This document shows, piece after piece, positions 25,650 to 35,023 of a DNA stretch of 64,000 nucleotides. Source of the stretch: ASV31 sp965229765 (GTDB lineage: Bacteria > Pseudomonadota > Alphaproteobacteria > Rhodobacterales > Rhodobacteraceae). The notes under the pieces are model-generated. The model was not told the DNA's origin, made no database searches, and worked only from the letters and a program-made list of their open reading frames with translations. Within the stretch, counting starts at the first letter, position 1, and every line of letters starts with the position of its first letter. Made by a program: the position numbers and the translations under genes. The stretch lies in assembly GCA_965229765.1 (NCBI GenBank), contig CBDDJT010000002.1, positions 1,054,001 through 1,118,000 on the forward strand, given 5' to 3'.

Positions 25650-26683
25650 ACGCGCCCGCACCGGGACTTCACTACCCGTGGGAGACCGCGCCCGCCCCCG
25701 GCGCGGTGACAGAGGTGGCCCCCGGCTTGCACTGGCTGCGCCTACCACTGCCCTTCCGTTTGAACCATATCAACATCTGGTTGCTGGAGGACCCGGAGGG
25801 CTGGACGGTGATCGACACCGGCTGCGACACGTCGCCGATCCGGCGAGCCTGGGAGAGTTGCTTTTCCGGGCTCATGCGTGATGAGCCGCTGGTCCGGCTC
25901 ATCGCGACGCACGGCCATGTCGATCATGTCGGCCTGGCCGGGTGGCTGACAGACCGTTTCGACTGCCCGTATCACGCAAGTTTCGGCGAATGGGTCTGGT
26001 CCCGGCTCGGACACCTGCGGGATGTCCCCGGGGCGGAAAATGCGCTGACGGTCTTTCTCGATCGTCACGGCGTGCCGCAAGGACTGGCTGCGGGTGTCAC
26101 CGAGGGCCGCAAGAGGTTCATGGACCTGGCGACCGACATCCCCAGAAGCATCCGGGAGTTGCGGGACGGCACCCGGCTGACCTTTGGCGGCCGCGACTGG
26201 CAGGTGGTCATGACCCGGGGCCACACCTATGAACATGCCGCCTTCTATTGCGAGACGGATGGCATTCTGATCGCGGGCGATCACCTGCTACCAAGGATCT
26301 CGCCGGTTATCGCGGTCTTCGAGATGGTGCCCGAGGCGGACCCGCTCGGCGACTACCTCGCCTCGTTCGACCAGTTCGCCCACATGCCCGACGACGTCCT
26401 CGTCCTACCCTCGCACGGCCGGCCTTACCGGGGCCTGCACCGGCGCATCGCCGAACTGCGCGAGCACCACCGCGAGCGGTTGGCCGCCGTCGAGGCGCTG
26501 CTGGACCACGAGCTTTCGGCCTATGCACTCAGCCGAGAGCTCTTCGGCCATGTGGACAGCGACGACGACAAGGCCTTCGCCCTCGGCGAAACCCTGGCGC
26601 ACCTACACCATCTCGTCGCTCTCGGGCGGGTGAGCCAGGCCGAAAACGCCGAGCGGCAAGCTCTATTCATTGCCTTGCGTTGA
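25646..26683 (+). CDS. MBL-fold metallo-hydrolase with C-terminal winged helix (LACTB2-like)
   Basis: 345 aa from a TTG start at 25646 that overlaps the MaoC stop (TTGA) and follows CGGAGG by 5 bp; a much longer in-frame reading from 25025 lies over the MaoC gene and is rejected. Metal ligands: THGHVDH at 88-94, then TRGHTYEH, AGDHLL and PSHG. The tail (HRERLAAVEALL to HHLVALGRV) fits the winged-helix extension of LACTB2-type hydrolases. As third gene of the lyase-hydratase unit it may act as a thioesterase or as a house-cleaning hydrolase of the pathway; this is inference. Confidence 0.9.
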   Translation: MNAPAPGLHYPWETAPAPGAVTEVAPGLHWLRLPLPFRLNHINIWLLEDPEGWTVIDTGCDTSPIRRAWESCFSGLMRDEPLVRLIATHGHVDHVGLAGWLTDRFDCPYHASFGEWVWSRLGHLRDVPGAENALTVFLDRHGVPQGLAAGVTEGRKRFMDLATDIPRSIRELRDGTRLTFGGRDWQVVMTRGHTYEHAAFYCETDGILIAGDHLLPRISPVIAVFEMVPEADPLGDYLASFDQFAHMPDDVLVLPSHGRPYRGLHRRIAELREHHRERLAAVEALLDHELSAYALSRELFGHVDSDDDKAFALGETLAHLHHLVALGRVSQAENAERQALFIALR

Positions 26684-27043
26684 CCCGGAAATCCATGGGG
26701 ACGCCGGTGCACGACTGTCATGGTTAGCAATGCGCCCAGGGTCGGTCGACCGGGCAAGGGCAACGACAAGGGCGTGGTTGGTCTCGGTCGGCGCAACTAC
26801 CTCGCGCCGAACCCTACAACAATCCACGCCGGAGGCGCATTGAACTCCCTGGCCGCGTAGCAATCGATCGCGCGCTGGCTGAGACCGCCCCATTCCCCAT
26901 CAAGAAGACCGGAATAGTGGCCCTCGAAAGCAAGTGCGGTCTGCAGGAAGCGCTTTCCTATCCTGCCGAGCCCCTATCCCGCTGATCTTGCACGGGGAAT
27001 TCGTCCGTTTTTTGACCTATTGTTGACCCGCCGCAAGGAACGC
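26684..27043. other. Intergenic stretch, no confident gene
   Basis: 360 bp between the metallo-hydrolase and the tRNA terminator. A plus-strand frame from about 26838 to 26985 (ending PLSR then TGA) has a weak crotonase-tail flavour but no start and no flanking family sequence. I see no operator copy and no convincing gene. Confidence 0.5.
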
Positions 27044-27067
27044 AAAAAGCCGCCCCGTGGGGCGGCT
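27044..27067 (-). terminator. Rho-independent terminator behind the tRNA fragment
   Basis: On the minus strand an 8-bp stem (AGCCGCCC paired with GGGCGGCT, plus-strand 27048-27067) with a 4-nt loop is followed by TTTTT. It lies 30 bp after the 3' end of the initiator-tRNA fragment, as expected for a tRNA gene terminator. Confidence 0.75.
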
Positions 27068-27096
27068 GGTAACGTCTTGATCTGTCTTGGTAATTT

Positions 27097-27150
27097 TGAT
27101 TGCGGGGTAGGATTTGAACCTACGACCTTCAGGTTATGAGCCTGTCGGGC
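27097..27150 (-). tRNA. 3' part of initiator tRNA-Met (CAU), probable attachment-site remnant
   Basis: Minus strand: anticodon arm with ACAGG-CTCATAA-CCTG, variable region AAGGTC, T arm GTAGG-TTCAAAT-CCTAC and acceptor strand CCCCGCA, followed by ATCA where ACCA is normal. This is the 3' two-thirds of a bacterial initiator tRNA. The 5' acceptor strand and most of the D arm are missing: upstream sequence does not pair with CCCCGCA. Such 3' fragments are left where an integrating element recombines inside a tRNA gene, so I read this as the chromosome-side junction of the mobile region that begins here. The complete tRNA is not in the window. Confidence 0.7.
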
Positions 27151-27161
27151 AACCCCTTCGA

Positions 27162-28598
27162 TCAAAGATTGTCTAACGTATACGTGCTCTTGGTCCTGTT
27201 CCAGTTGATGAGCTGCGAGAGGGCATCGACCTGGTCGTCGTGGGTTCCGTAGGGGAAGGCGAGGAGTTCGGTGCGGAAGTCGGGCAACCAGGCCGCGGCG
27301 CTGGGAAGGTGGACCTGGCCGGCCTCGATCTGCGCGGTGCATGTGGACATGCGGACGATCTTGTCGCCTTCGGGCGTGATCGCGATCGTTGGGACGGACC
27401 CATAGCACAGGTCTTGCAGAAGGCTCATGCCGGAGCCCTTGTCCTCGATCAGGACGCTGTCGGCCTTCCACCGTTGTGCGTACTCGATCACGGTGCGTTT
27501 GAGGTCGGGATAGTCGAGCCGCTCGCGGATCACATCGACGATGTAGATGTCGTCGCGGTCGAGAAGGACTGTGACAGCGACCGAGTAGTCGGCCAGTTCG
27601 TGGGATTTCGAGGCGGTGTCCCAGCTCTGGATGACCTGCACGCGCGCCGACTTGCCTGAAGGCGGCGCGTCACACGTGCGGAACCAGCTCCACTTGATCA
27701 TGTTGCCGGTCAGGGGCACCGGGCGCTGCTGATACTGGGCCGCAAAGGCGGCCGAGCCCATGGCTGCCTTCAGCTCGTCGAGTGCCGCCAGGTCCTCTCG
27801 AGCCGGGTGCAGCAACTCACCGGCCTGCCGCCGGTAGCTGCTGGTCGGCCCGGTGGCCACCGTCATCGGGTGCTCGGCGATCGCGGGCAGATCGAGATGC
27901 TCCCAGTCCCCCTTCCGCAGGACGTGGCCTGCCAGGTCATCGACGTGCAGCCGCTGCATCACCAGGATGATCGCACCGGTCTTCTTGTGATCGAGGCGCG
28001 AGAGCAGGGTTTCGTCGAACCAGGTCTTCACGCGGGCACGCGCCGCCTCCGAGGCCGCGTCCGCCGCCTTCATCGGATCGTCGATGATGAACACCGACCC
28101 GCCCCGCCCGGTCAGCGATCCGCCGATCGTCGTCGTCAGCCGGTAACCGCCGGCTGTCATCCGCGTCTCGGTCTCGGTGTCCTTCGCCGGGTCGATGCGT
28201 GTGGCCGGGAAGAGCGCCTGGTACCAGGGCGCGGACATGAGTTTGCGGAAGCTGTTGGCATGAGCCGTGGCCAGGTCGCTGGCATAGGAGACCGCCACGA
28301 TGCGCCGGGTCGGGTCCTTGCCCAGGAGCCAGGCCGGGAAGGCGATCGAGGCCGACAGCGACTTCAGGCTGCGCGGTGGCAAGGTAATCAGAAGCCGGCG
28401 GATCTCTCCCCGGGCCACTCGCATCAACTGGTAGGCCAGTGCCTCGAAGTGCCAGTTCGGGCAGAAGACCTCGCCGGCATTCAGTTCCACAAAGCTGCGC
28501 TCGATGAAGGCACCAAGCTCCTGGCGGCAGAGCGCATCGAGCACACGCCGGCTGTCGGGAAGCCCCAGGTCCTCCGGATCAGCCCTCCGCCGCGGCAT
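27162..28598 (-). CDS. Phage terminase large subunit (TerL)
   Basis: 478 aa packaging motor. ATPase: Walker-A-like LPPRSLKS at 73-80 and Walker B VFIIDDP at 159-165, preceded by the adenine-side PNWHFEALA segment. Nuclease domain: SWDTAS, IEDKGSG and DDQVDA carry the acidic residues. Complete, ending just beside the tRNA fragment. Its start overlaps the DUF5681 gene by 20 bp. No portal, capsid or tail gene is present in the window, so this is a packaging remnant or part of a satellite/gene-transfer-like module. Confidence 0.94.
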   Translation of the reverse strand: MPRRRADPEDLGLPDSRRVLDALCRQELGAFIERSFVELNAGEVFCPNWHFEALAYQLMRVARGEIRRLLITLPPRSLKSLSASIAFPAWLLGKDPTRRIVAVSYASDLATAHANSFRKLMSAPWYQALFPATRIDPAKDTETETRMTAGGYRLTTTIGGSLTGRGGSVFIIDDPMKAADAASEAARARVKTWFDETLLSRLDHKKTGAIILVMQRLHVDDLAGHVLRKGDWEHLDLPAIAEHPMTVATGPTSSYRRQAGELLHPAREDLAALDELKAAMGSAAFAAQYQQRPVPLTGNMIKWSWFRTCDAPPSGKSARVQVIQSWDTASKSHELADYSVAVTVLLDRDDIYIVDVIRERLDYPDLKRTVIEYAQRWKADSVLIEDKGSGMSLLQDLCYGSVPTIAITPEGDKIVRMSTCTAQIEAGQVHLPSAAAWLPDFRTELLAFPYGTHDDQVDALSQLINWNRTKSTYTLDNL

Positions 28599-28971
28599 CC
28601 TTCCCGATCCTCTTTACCCATCGCTCCAGGATGGCCTGATCCTCTTCCCCGAGGTCGGCCCGCACATCCTGCGTCGCCGCCTCCAGCGTGGCGGCATCAT
28701 CCGCGGCCAGGATGAGGCGGACCATGTCCCGGCTCGCCTGCTTGTCCCCCTTCAGGGCGTCGTTCATGATCCTGCGGACCAGGGCCGTTCGCTTCGACAC
28801 ACGTCGCGTGCCGTCCTCGGTCCTGAGCGTGACCGTCTCGTTTGCGACCCGCCGCACATCTTCGGCCAGCGTCCGGTGTTTCTTCGGGCGCCCTTTGGGA
28901 TTGCCGGACTGCCCCTTGCGGAACTGCCCCGACTTCGGGGGCTTGCCGTATCCGACCTCATACCTCGCCAT
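28579..28971 (-). CDS. DUF5681 domain-containing protein (small-terminase-like position)
   Basis: 130 aa. The N-terminal block GYGKPPKSGQFRKGQSGN followed by PKGRPK is the DUF5681 signature: a basic, glycine-rich DNA-binding-like segment. The remainder is charged helix (ALVRRIMNDALKGDKQASRD). It sits directly before terL, where a small terminase subunit would normally be. I therefore suggest a DNA-recognition role in packaging; this is inference from position and charge. Confidence 0.88.
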   Translation of the reverse strand: MARYEVGYGKPPKSGQFRKGQSGNPKGRPKKHRTLAEDVRRVANETVTLRTEDGTRRVSKRTALVRRIMNDALKGDKQASRDMVRLILAADDAATLEAATQDVRADLGEEDQAILERWVKRIGKDAAAEG

Positions 28972-30307
28972 CGCCGGCCTCCTCGCGCCGGATCCGCAGG
29001 TCGTCGAAGGTCAGACCCGTGGCCTCGTGGTACGCATCGTCATGGGCAAAGCGCTGCCAGCGCTCGATCGCCCGGTCGCAATAGAGCGGATCGAGCTCGA
29101 TCAGCCGGGCCCGGCGCCGTGTCTTCTCGGCCGCGATCAGCGTCGTGCCCGCCCCCCCGAAGACATCGAGAACGAGACCGCCTGGTGTCGAGCAGTCGCG
29201 CATGGCGTCGGCCACCATCGCCACCGGCTTGACGGTCGGGTGCAGGGCCCGCTCGGCGCGCGCAGTGCGGGTCCCGGAACTGATGCCGGGATAGCTCCAG
29301 ACATTGGTCCGATTGCGCCCATGCTGGCCCAACTCGAAGCTGTTGACGTGCGGCGCGGTGCCCGCCTTGAACACGAACACAAGCTCGTGGCGCGAGCGGT
29401 AGAAGCTGCCCATCCCGCCCTGGCCCTTCGTCCACACGCACAGGTTCTTCAACTCCGTGTAGCTGGCCTCACCGGTGGCCAGGATCTCGGACATGTGCCG
29501 CCAATCCATGCAGACAAAGTGGATCGAGCCGTCGATGCTGTGGGCCGCAAGCCGCGTGAAGACCGTGGTCAGGAAGCCGGTGAACTCCCCACGGCTCATC
29601 TCGCCCGAGGCCATCGCGAACTCGCGATGCCGCCTGCGCCCCTTGCCGGTGACATGGCCCTGGATCGGCACGTTGTAGGGCGGATCAGTGAAGATCATCT
29701 GTGCCGGCGCATCGAGAAGGCACGCATAGCTGTCCTCCTCGAGAGCATCCCCGCAGAGGAGCCGGTGTGGACCGAGCCGCCAGACATCGCCCGGTCGGGT
29801 CACCGCTGGTCCCTCTGGCACGGGCGGCAGCGCATCGTCTTCCGCACTCTCCGTGGTCGCATCGGTGCCGCCGAGGTCGAGGATCTCGTCCACCTCCGCG
29901 ATGGTGAAGCCTGTCAGACGGATGTCGAGTTCGGGCACCTCTTCGATCAGGGCGCCCAGTTCCAGCGCCAGCAACTCCTCGTCCCAGCCCGCATTCAACG
30001 CCAACTTGTTGTCGGCCAGGACAAAGGCACGCCGTTCCTGGTCCGTCATCCAGTCGATCCGAAGGCAGGGCACCTCGGCCAGGCCGAGAAGCTTGGCAGC
30101 CTCGACCCGCCCGTGCCCGGCCAGGATCCCGCCGTCGGCATCGATCAGCACCGGGTTGGTAAAGCCGAAGGTGGCGATGCTGTCGGCAATCTGGCGGATC
30201 TGCTTGCGCGAGTGGGTCCGCGCATTGCGGGCATGGGGCTTGAGGGAGGCGGTCGGGCGGCTTTGGATCTCGGCCGCCGTCTGCACCGTCATCGTCGTGT
30301 CAGCCAT
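28958..30307 (-). CDS. ParB-domain DNA methyltransferase (class beta, N6-adenine/N4-cytosine)
   Basis: 449 aa fusion. Residues about 15-110 form a ParB/Srx nuclease-like domain (NPVLIDADGGILAGHGRVEAA, with GHGR at 64-67). The rest is a methyltransferase with the catalytic DPPY at 208-211 before the SAM motif FGGAGTT at 383-389, i.e. the order IV-TRD-I of the beta class. The HPTVKP motif is also present at about 356-361. Such ParB-methylase fusions are common in prophages and protect or mark phage DNA. It overlaps both neighbours, so it belongs to the terL transcript. Confidence 0.92.
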   Translation of the reverse strand: MADTTMTVQTAAEIQSRPTASLKPHARNARTHSRKQIRQIADSIATFGFTNPVLIDADGGILAGHGRVEAAKLLGLAEVPCLRIDWMTDQERRAFVLADNKLALNAGWDEELLALELGALIEEVPELDIRLTGFTIAEVDEILDLGGTDATTESAEDDALPPVPEGPAVTRPGDVWRLGPHRLLCGDALEEDSYACLLDAPAQMIFTDPPYNVPIQGHVTGKGRRRHREFAMASGEMSRGEFTGFLTTVFTRLAAHSIDGSIHFVCMDWRHMSEILATGEASYTELKNLCVWTKGQGGMGSFYRSRHELVFVFKAGTAPHVNSFELGQHGRNRTNVWSYPGISSGTRTARAERALHPTVKPVAMVADAMRDCSTPGGLVLDVFGGAGTTLIAAEKTRRRARLIELDPLYCDRAIERWQRFAHDDAYHEATGLTFDDLRIRREEAGDGEV

Positions 30308-30983
30308 GAGACCCTCCTGCGCGATGGTCGTCGCTGGAGGTTCCCCTGACGGCCTGCTGCTCGGCCTCGTCTTCCTTCGCCTTGGCCTGCAAATGGAGCT
30401 GATAGTTCATGACCGCCCAGAAGTAGTGTTTGAACGAGTCAGGGATGTCACTGACCAGCATGTCCTCAGGCAACAACGTCTCGAGGCCCTCTTGTGAATT
30501 GATCGCCTCCATCTCGAACCGGGCAATGGCGGCGCCGATGGCTTCGGGGTCCTCCAGATCGAACGGGGGTTGGCGTGGCTCCTCCAGCGTCCGAATGAGA
30601 TCCGCGCCCTCGGCAATCTTTCGGGTCATTTGACCCAAGGCGTCTAGGGGAATGGCCTGGGCAATCCGCATCACCCACTCGTCCATCTCGGTGTAACTGG
30701 CCAGTGCCCGGGAAGCCCAATTCTGGTTGCGATACGCAGCGATGGTTTCCTCAACCAGGTCATCTCTGTGATCATGCCACTTTGCCCGCAGACGCCGGAC
30801 TTCGGTCTCCGACGGCTTGGTCATGACCTTGCCCAAGAGCACCGTGAACCGCGCATCTGGCTGCCTTACGAAGTGTGGCGCCACCTTGCGCAACACGGCC
30901 ATATCGGCTTCGTTGAGCCGCGACGCCCCGGGCGGGCGGCCCCTCCGGCGGGACTTGCTCGGGTTCTTTGATGTCTCGGACAT
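30300..30983 (-). CDS. Hypothetical phage-module protein
   Basis: 227 aa, start taken at 30983 (MSETSKNPSKSRRRGRPPG) after which a basic AT-hook-like RRRGRPPG is visible. The middle is helical and acidic (EEPRQPPFDLEDPEAIGAAI) and the tail is rich in Q, E and K. I do not recognise a family. It is the first gene of the four-gene minus-strand packaging module, overlapping the ParB-methylase start by 8 bp. The basic head suggests nucleic-acid binding; function unknown. Confidence 0.78.
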   Translation of the reverse strand: MSETSKNPSKSRRRGRPPGASRLNEADMAVLRKVAPHFVRQPDARFTVLLGKVMTKPSETEVRRLRAKWHDHRDDLVEETIAAYRNQNWASRALASYTEMDEWVMRIAQAIPLDALGQMTRKIAEGADLIRTLEEPRQPPFDLEDPEAIGAAIARFEMEAINSQEGLETLLPEDMLVSDIPDSFKHYFWAVMNYQLHLQAKAKEDEAEQQAVRGTSSDDHRAGGSHG

Positions 30984-31244
30984 GGGCCAATCCAGTGGTG
31001 GGTTTCGTCGTGCCCACAATATCTGGTATTCCCGCCCCGGTTTCGAGGAATTTAAATTCGGGGGGCGGAGATAAAATCGGAACCCACTGACCCGGAACGC
31101 TTTCTTTTTTGCATGCGCGCCTTGAGCGGGTCCGCGCGGCGCCCGGCGAGACCGCCTTGAGCATGCGCGGCGCCGGATGCATCTGCTGCAGGATAGCAGT
31201 CATTCGACTGGACTTCGTCTTCCGACAGAGCGTCAGTGCTGCCA

Positions 31245-31264
31245 CGCCCGACCCTGTTCGGGCG
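31245..31264. promoter_or_regulatory. Hairpin in the divergent leader
   Basis: CGCCCGA and TCGGGCG pair as a 7-bp stem around a 6-nt loop (CCCTGT), 56 bp before the DUF3489 start. The gap 30984-31320 otherwise shows no gene. A transcript attenuator or protein site is possible. Confidence 0.4.
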
Positions 31265-31320
31265 CGCCTCGGTACCGGGATCGGCAGACCGCCGGTCCCA
31301 CCAACCGAGGAGATCTGCAC

Positions 31321-31593
31321 ATGAGCACGACAGCACCGGGCACATCCACGCCCGCAACCGCTCAAACACCCGCGCGCGAGACCAGGATTGGCACCCTGAC
31401 ACGCCTTCTCTCACGCAAGACCGGCGCCGATCTGGGCGAGTTGCAAGCGGCCACCGGCTGGCAGCCGCACTCGGTTCGGGCCGCCCTCAGCGGGCTTCGC
31501 AAGGCCGGCTACACGCTCGAGCGCAATCCTGGACCGAAGCCAGGCAGCCCGGCGCGTTACAGGATCACCGCTCGTCCGGCGGGCCGCCCGTGA
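31321..31593 (+). CDS. DUF3489 domain-containing protein
   Basis: 90 aa. The body TRIGTLTRLLSRKTGADLGE, then LQAATGWQPHSVRAALSGLRKAGY, is the DUF3489 winged-helix-like unit. The N-terminus is a low-complexity T/A/P stretch. GAGGAG precedes the ATG. It is the first of three overlapping plus-strand genes (DUF3489, DUF2924, serine recombinase), a grouping that recurs in Alphaproteobacteria. A DNA-binding accessory or regulator of the recombinase is plausible. Confidence 0.92.
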   Translation: MSTTAPGTSTPATAQTPARETRIGTLTRLLSRKTGADLGELQAATGWQPHSVRAALSGLRKAGYTLERNPGPKPGSPARYRITARPAGRP

Positions 31594-32006
31594 TCCCGCG
31601 CGTCACAGAGATCGAGACCATGGACCGGGCGGCGCTTCTCGCCGCCTGGGACACCCTCATGGGGCGCCCGGTCCCCAAGGGGCTGAGCCAGCCCTTTCTC
31701 CGGCGCATGCTCGCCTTCGAGGTCCAGGCCCGCGCGCAAGGCGGACTACCAAAGGGTTTTGCCAAGACCCTCGCGCGCGCCGTGGCCGATGCGGGCTCAG
31801 GCCGTGCCCGCGGCACGGCCCTCAAGCCCGGCGGCCGCCTGATCCGCGACTGGAACGGCATGACCCATGTCGTCGAGGTGGGGGAGAATGGCTTTCTCTG
31901 GCAGGGACAGCGCTACCGCTCGCTCTCGGCCATTGCCCGCGCCATCACCGGGGCGCAATGGTCCGGGCCGCGTTTCTTCGGCCTGCGGTCGGGGGCGAGC
32001 AAATGA
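31590..32006 (+). CDS. DUF2924 domain-containing protein
   Basis: 138 aa from a GTG start overlapping the DUF3489 stop (GTGA). Family features: LLAAWDTLMGRPVPKGLSQPF with LRRMLAFEVQAR, then PGGRLIRDWNGMTHVVEV and YRSLSAIARAITGAQWSGPRFFGL. The C-terminal part resembles a DNA-binding wing found in recombination-associated proteins. It overlaps the recombinase start by 4 bp (ATGA). Probably an accessory factor for the recombinase; no direct evidence. Confidence 0.92.
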   Translation: MIPRVTEIETMDRAALLAAWDTLMGRPVPKGLSQPFLRRMLAFEVQARAQGGLPKGFAKTLARAVADAGSGRARGTALKPGGRLIRDWNGMTHVVEVGENGFLWQGQRYRSLSAIARAITGAQWSGPRFFGLRSGASK

Positions 32007-32068
32007 CCAAGCCTCGGATCCGGTGCGCCATCTACACCCGCAAGTCCTCGGACGAGGGGCTCGACCAG

Positions 32069-32100
<32 letters not shown>

Positions 32101-32906
32101 CTGCGCGGCCTATATCGCAAGCCAGCGCCACGAGGGCTGGGTGCTGGACCCGGCGCGCTACGACGATGGCGGCGTCTCGGGCGCCACCCTCGCGCGGCCC
32201 GGGCTGGAGCGGCTCCTCGCCGACATCGCGGCCGGCCGCATCGGCATGGTCGTCGTCTACAAGATCGACCGACTGACGCGATCGCTCGCGGACTTCGCGC
32301 GCCTCGTGGAACGCCTCGATGCCGCCTCCTGTTCCTTCGTCTCGGTCACCCAGGCCTTCAACACCGCCTCCTCCATGGGGCGGCTCACTCTCAATGTCCT
32401 GCTTTCCTTCGCCCAGTTCGAGCGCGAGGTCACCGCAGAGCGCATCCGCGACAAGATCGCCGCCTCGAAGAAGAAGGGCCTATGGATGGGGGGCGTTCCC
32501 CCGCTGGGCTATGATCCGCATCCCGATCCGAAGGTGCGCAGCCTCGTGATCAACAATGCGGAGGCACAGACGGTGCGCCGGCTCTACGCGCTCTACGACC
32601 AGCTGGGCTGCCTCGGCGCCGTGGCACGCGCCGCCACCGCCGAGGGGCTCCGATCGAAGCGCCACCGCTTCCGCACCGGCCGCGAACAGGGTGGCGGCAC
32701 CCTCTCGCGCGGACAGATCTACAGCCTTCTGCGCAACCCCATCTATCTCGGCCAGATCCGGCACAAGACCCAGGTCTGGGACGGCCAGCACGACGCGATC
32801 CTCGAGACCGGGCTCTGGGAACGCGTGCAGGAGAAGCTGCAGTCCGCCAGTGGCCGACCCCGGGGGGTGAACCGCTCCGGTTTTGCCGGAGGCTGATTGA
32901 TCTTGG

Positions 32907-33806
32907 TTACGCGGCCATGTCTGATCCTTCCAGAGCGGCGTAAAAGTTTGCTTCGGCCTCCGCTGGCGGAATGTTCCCGATGGGTTCCAGCAGGCGGCGG
33001 TTGTTGAACCAGTCGACCCATTCGAGTGTGGCGTATTCCACGGCGTCGAAGCTGCGCCATGGCCCACGTCGGTGGATGACTTCCGCTTTGAACAGGCCGT
33101 TGATCGTCTCGGCCAAGGCATTGTCATAACTGTCACCCACGCTGCCCACGGACGGTTCGATCCCCGCCTCGGCCAGGCGCTCGGCATAGCGAATGGACAG
33201 ATATTGCGATCCGCGATCCGAATGATGAACCAGGCCCGATCCGGGTTGTCGCTGATGCACGGCCTGCTCCAAAGCATCCAGGACAAAGCCGGCATGGGCC
33301 GTCCGACTGACCCGCCAGCCCACAATGCGGCGCGCGAAGGCATCGATGACGAAGGCCACGTGAACGAAGCCCTGCCAGGTGGCGACATAGGTGAAATCGC
33401 TGACCCACAGCATGTTCGGCGCCGGCGCCTTGAACTGACGGTTCACCTTGTCCAGCGGGCATGGCTGGGACGTATCCGGGATAGTCGTCCTGTGTTTCTT
33501 GCCGCGAATGATGTCTTCGATCCCGATGTCTTTCATCAGTCGCGCAACGGTGCAGCGGGCAATGTCAAAGCCTTCGCGGCGCATCTGGTGCCAAACCTTG
33601 CGTACCCCATAGACCCTGTAGTTCTGCTTCCAGACGCGTTCGATCTCGGGCTTCAAGGCCATATCCCGCTTCGCCCGATCCGACAGCATATCGGGGTTCG
33701 CCCGCTTGGCCATGTGATCGTAGAAGGTAGATGGGGCAATCGGCAGGTGCTTGCAGATCGGCTCGACCCCGATGTCATCCCTGTGCTCTTCGATGAAGGC
33801 GATCAT
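32907..33806 (-). CDS. IS3-family transposase orfB
   Basis: 299 aa integrase-core part with the DDE residues Asp137 (WVSDFTY), Asp197 (HHSDRGSQY) and Glu233 (ALAETI), the last two 36 apart. The N-terminal HTH_21 region has [14 protein letters not shown]. It overlaps orfA by 4 bp and is normally made as an orfAB fusion by -1 frameshifting. Confidence 0.93.
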   Translation of the reverse strand: MIAFIEEHRDDIGVEPICKHLPIAPSTFYDHMAKRANPDMLSDRAKRDMALKPEIERVWKQNYRVYGVRKVWHQMRREGFDIARCTVARLMKDIGIEDIIRGKKHRTTIPDTSQPCPLDKVNRQFKAPAPNMLWVSDFTYVATWQGFVHVAFVIDAFARRIVGWRVSRTAHAGFVLDALEQAVHQRQPGSGLVHHSDRGSQYLSIRYAERLAEAGIEPSVGSVGDSYDNALAETINGLFKAEVIHRRGPWRSFDAVEYATLEWVDWFNNRRLLEPIGNIPPAEAEANFYAALEGSDMAA

Positions 33807-34129
33807 GTCCTGGACCGGCGGTCGAGCTCCGCCTGAGCAAAATACGCCGAAGCCTTCCGCAGGATCTCGTTGGCTTGCTTCAGTTCGCGGTTCTCGCGCT
33901 CCAAGGCCTTCAACTTCTCGGCCATCTCGGTCGTAACACCGGTGCGATCACCGCTGTCAACCTCGGCCTTCTTGACCCACTCGTTCAGCGTCTGCGGCGC
34001 GCAACCAATCTTCGCAGAAATCGACAGGATCGCCGACCAGCGGCTCTCATGCTGCCCGGCGTTGTCCAGAACCATGCGAACGGCACGCTCGCGCACTTCG
34101 GGGGAATACTTGTTCGTCGTCTTGCTCAT
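33803..34129 (-). CDS. IS3-family transposase orfA
   Basis: 108 aa. Helix-turn-helix ([17 protein letters not shown]) followed by a leucine-zipper-like stretch ([20 protein letters not shown]). Start 34129 after the right inverted repeat. The typical orfA of IS3 elements. Confidence 0.92.
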   Translation of the reverse strand: MSKTTNKYSPEVRERAVRMVLDNAGQHESRWSAILSISAKIGCAPQTLNEWVKKAEVDSGDRTGVTTEMAEKLKALERENRELKQANEILRKASAYFAQAELDRRSRT

Positions 34130-35023
34130 GATGCTCCATCCTACTCAGGAGTTGGAGCCTCCGGCAAACCCGGAGCGGTTCAGAAGGTCGTCCGATCCTG
34201 CGAGGGCCACCGGCCAAGCCCCGGCGCCACTGACGGGAAAGCTGCGGGACGAGACCGGCGACCGGCTGACCCCCACCCACACCCGGCGGAAGGGCCGACA
34301 GATCCGTTACTATGTCTCGAACCGGCTGATCTCGGGTGGCGTCGATCCCCGCGGCTGGCGGCTGCCGGCCCGGGACCTCGAGCAGGTCGTCGCCGGCCTC
34401 CTGGCCGATCATGTCGAGCGCCTCGCGCGGGAGCATCGCCTGCTCAAATGTCCGGATCCCGTGACGTCGGCCGCGCTCACCGACACCGCGTGCAGCCTGG
34501 CGCATACGCTGCGCGCCGACAGTAGCAAAGTGCGCTTCCGTCTTTTGGCGCGCGGGACGGTCTCGAAGGGCCAGATCGATCTGACACTCGATCGCGACGT
34601 CCTCGCAGAAGATCTTGCCATGGTGCCAGCCGATCTCGAGGACGCGGCGCTCGCCATCACCGCCCCCCTGCAGCTCCGCCGACGCGGCATCGAGGGCAAG
34701 ATCATCGCGGGCGAGCCGGTCCCCTCACCAGATCCGACGCTGCTGCGGGCCCTGTCCGAGGCCCACACCTGGGTCGCCGCGCTCAGGCGCGGCACAGCGC
34801 TGCACGCCATCGCCGCGCAGGCCGGCCACGCGGACGCCTACATCCGCACCCGCGCCCAGCTGGCCTTCCTCTCCCCCGAGCTGCAGCAGGCCATCCTCGC
34901 CGGCCGCCAGCCCGTCGATCTCACGCTGGCTCGGATCCTGCGCCGCCCCGTGCCCCTCGGCTGGGACGCGCAGGCCAGGCTCTACGGGCTCCGCACGCCG
35001 GGGTGATCCTGCGCCCAATAGCG

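Larger units (their letters stand above)
32868..34182 (-). mobile_element. IS3-family insertion sequence (copy 1)
   Basis: 1315 bp bounded by imperfect terminal inverted repeats that begin TGAACCGCTCCGG at the left end; the right end is its complement, with one mismatch in about 27 bp. It carries overlapping orfA and orfB on the minus strand. No target-site duplication is visible: left flank GGG, right flank GAA. Its ends begin TGAACC like copy 2 at 57372, but the internal sequences are different elements of the same family. Confidence 0.9.

Noticed and set aside
26838..26985. Possible enoyl-CoA hydratase tail fragment
   Set aside because: Only a vague resemblance over about 49 codons, with no start and no oxyanion-hole part; cannot be supported.
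34047..34505. Minus-strand 152-aa frame across the right end of IS copy 1
   Set aside because: It crosses the IS boundary and is antisense to the recombinase tail; no family sequence.
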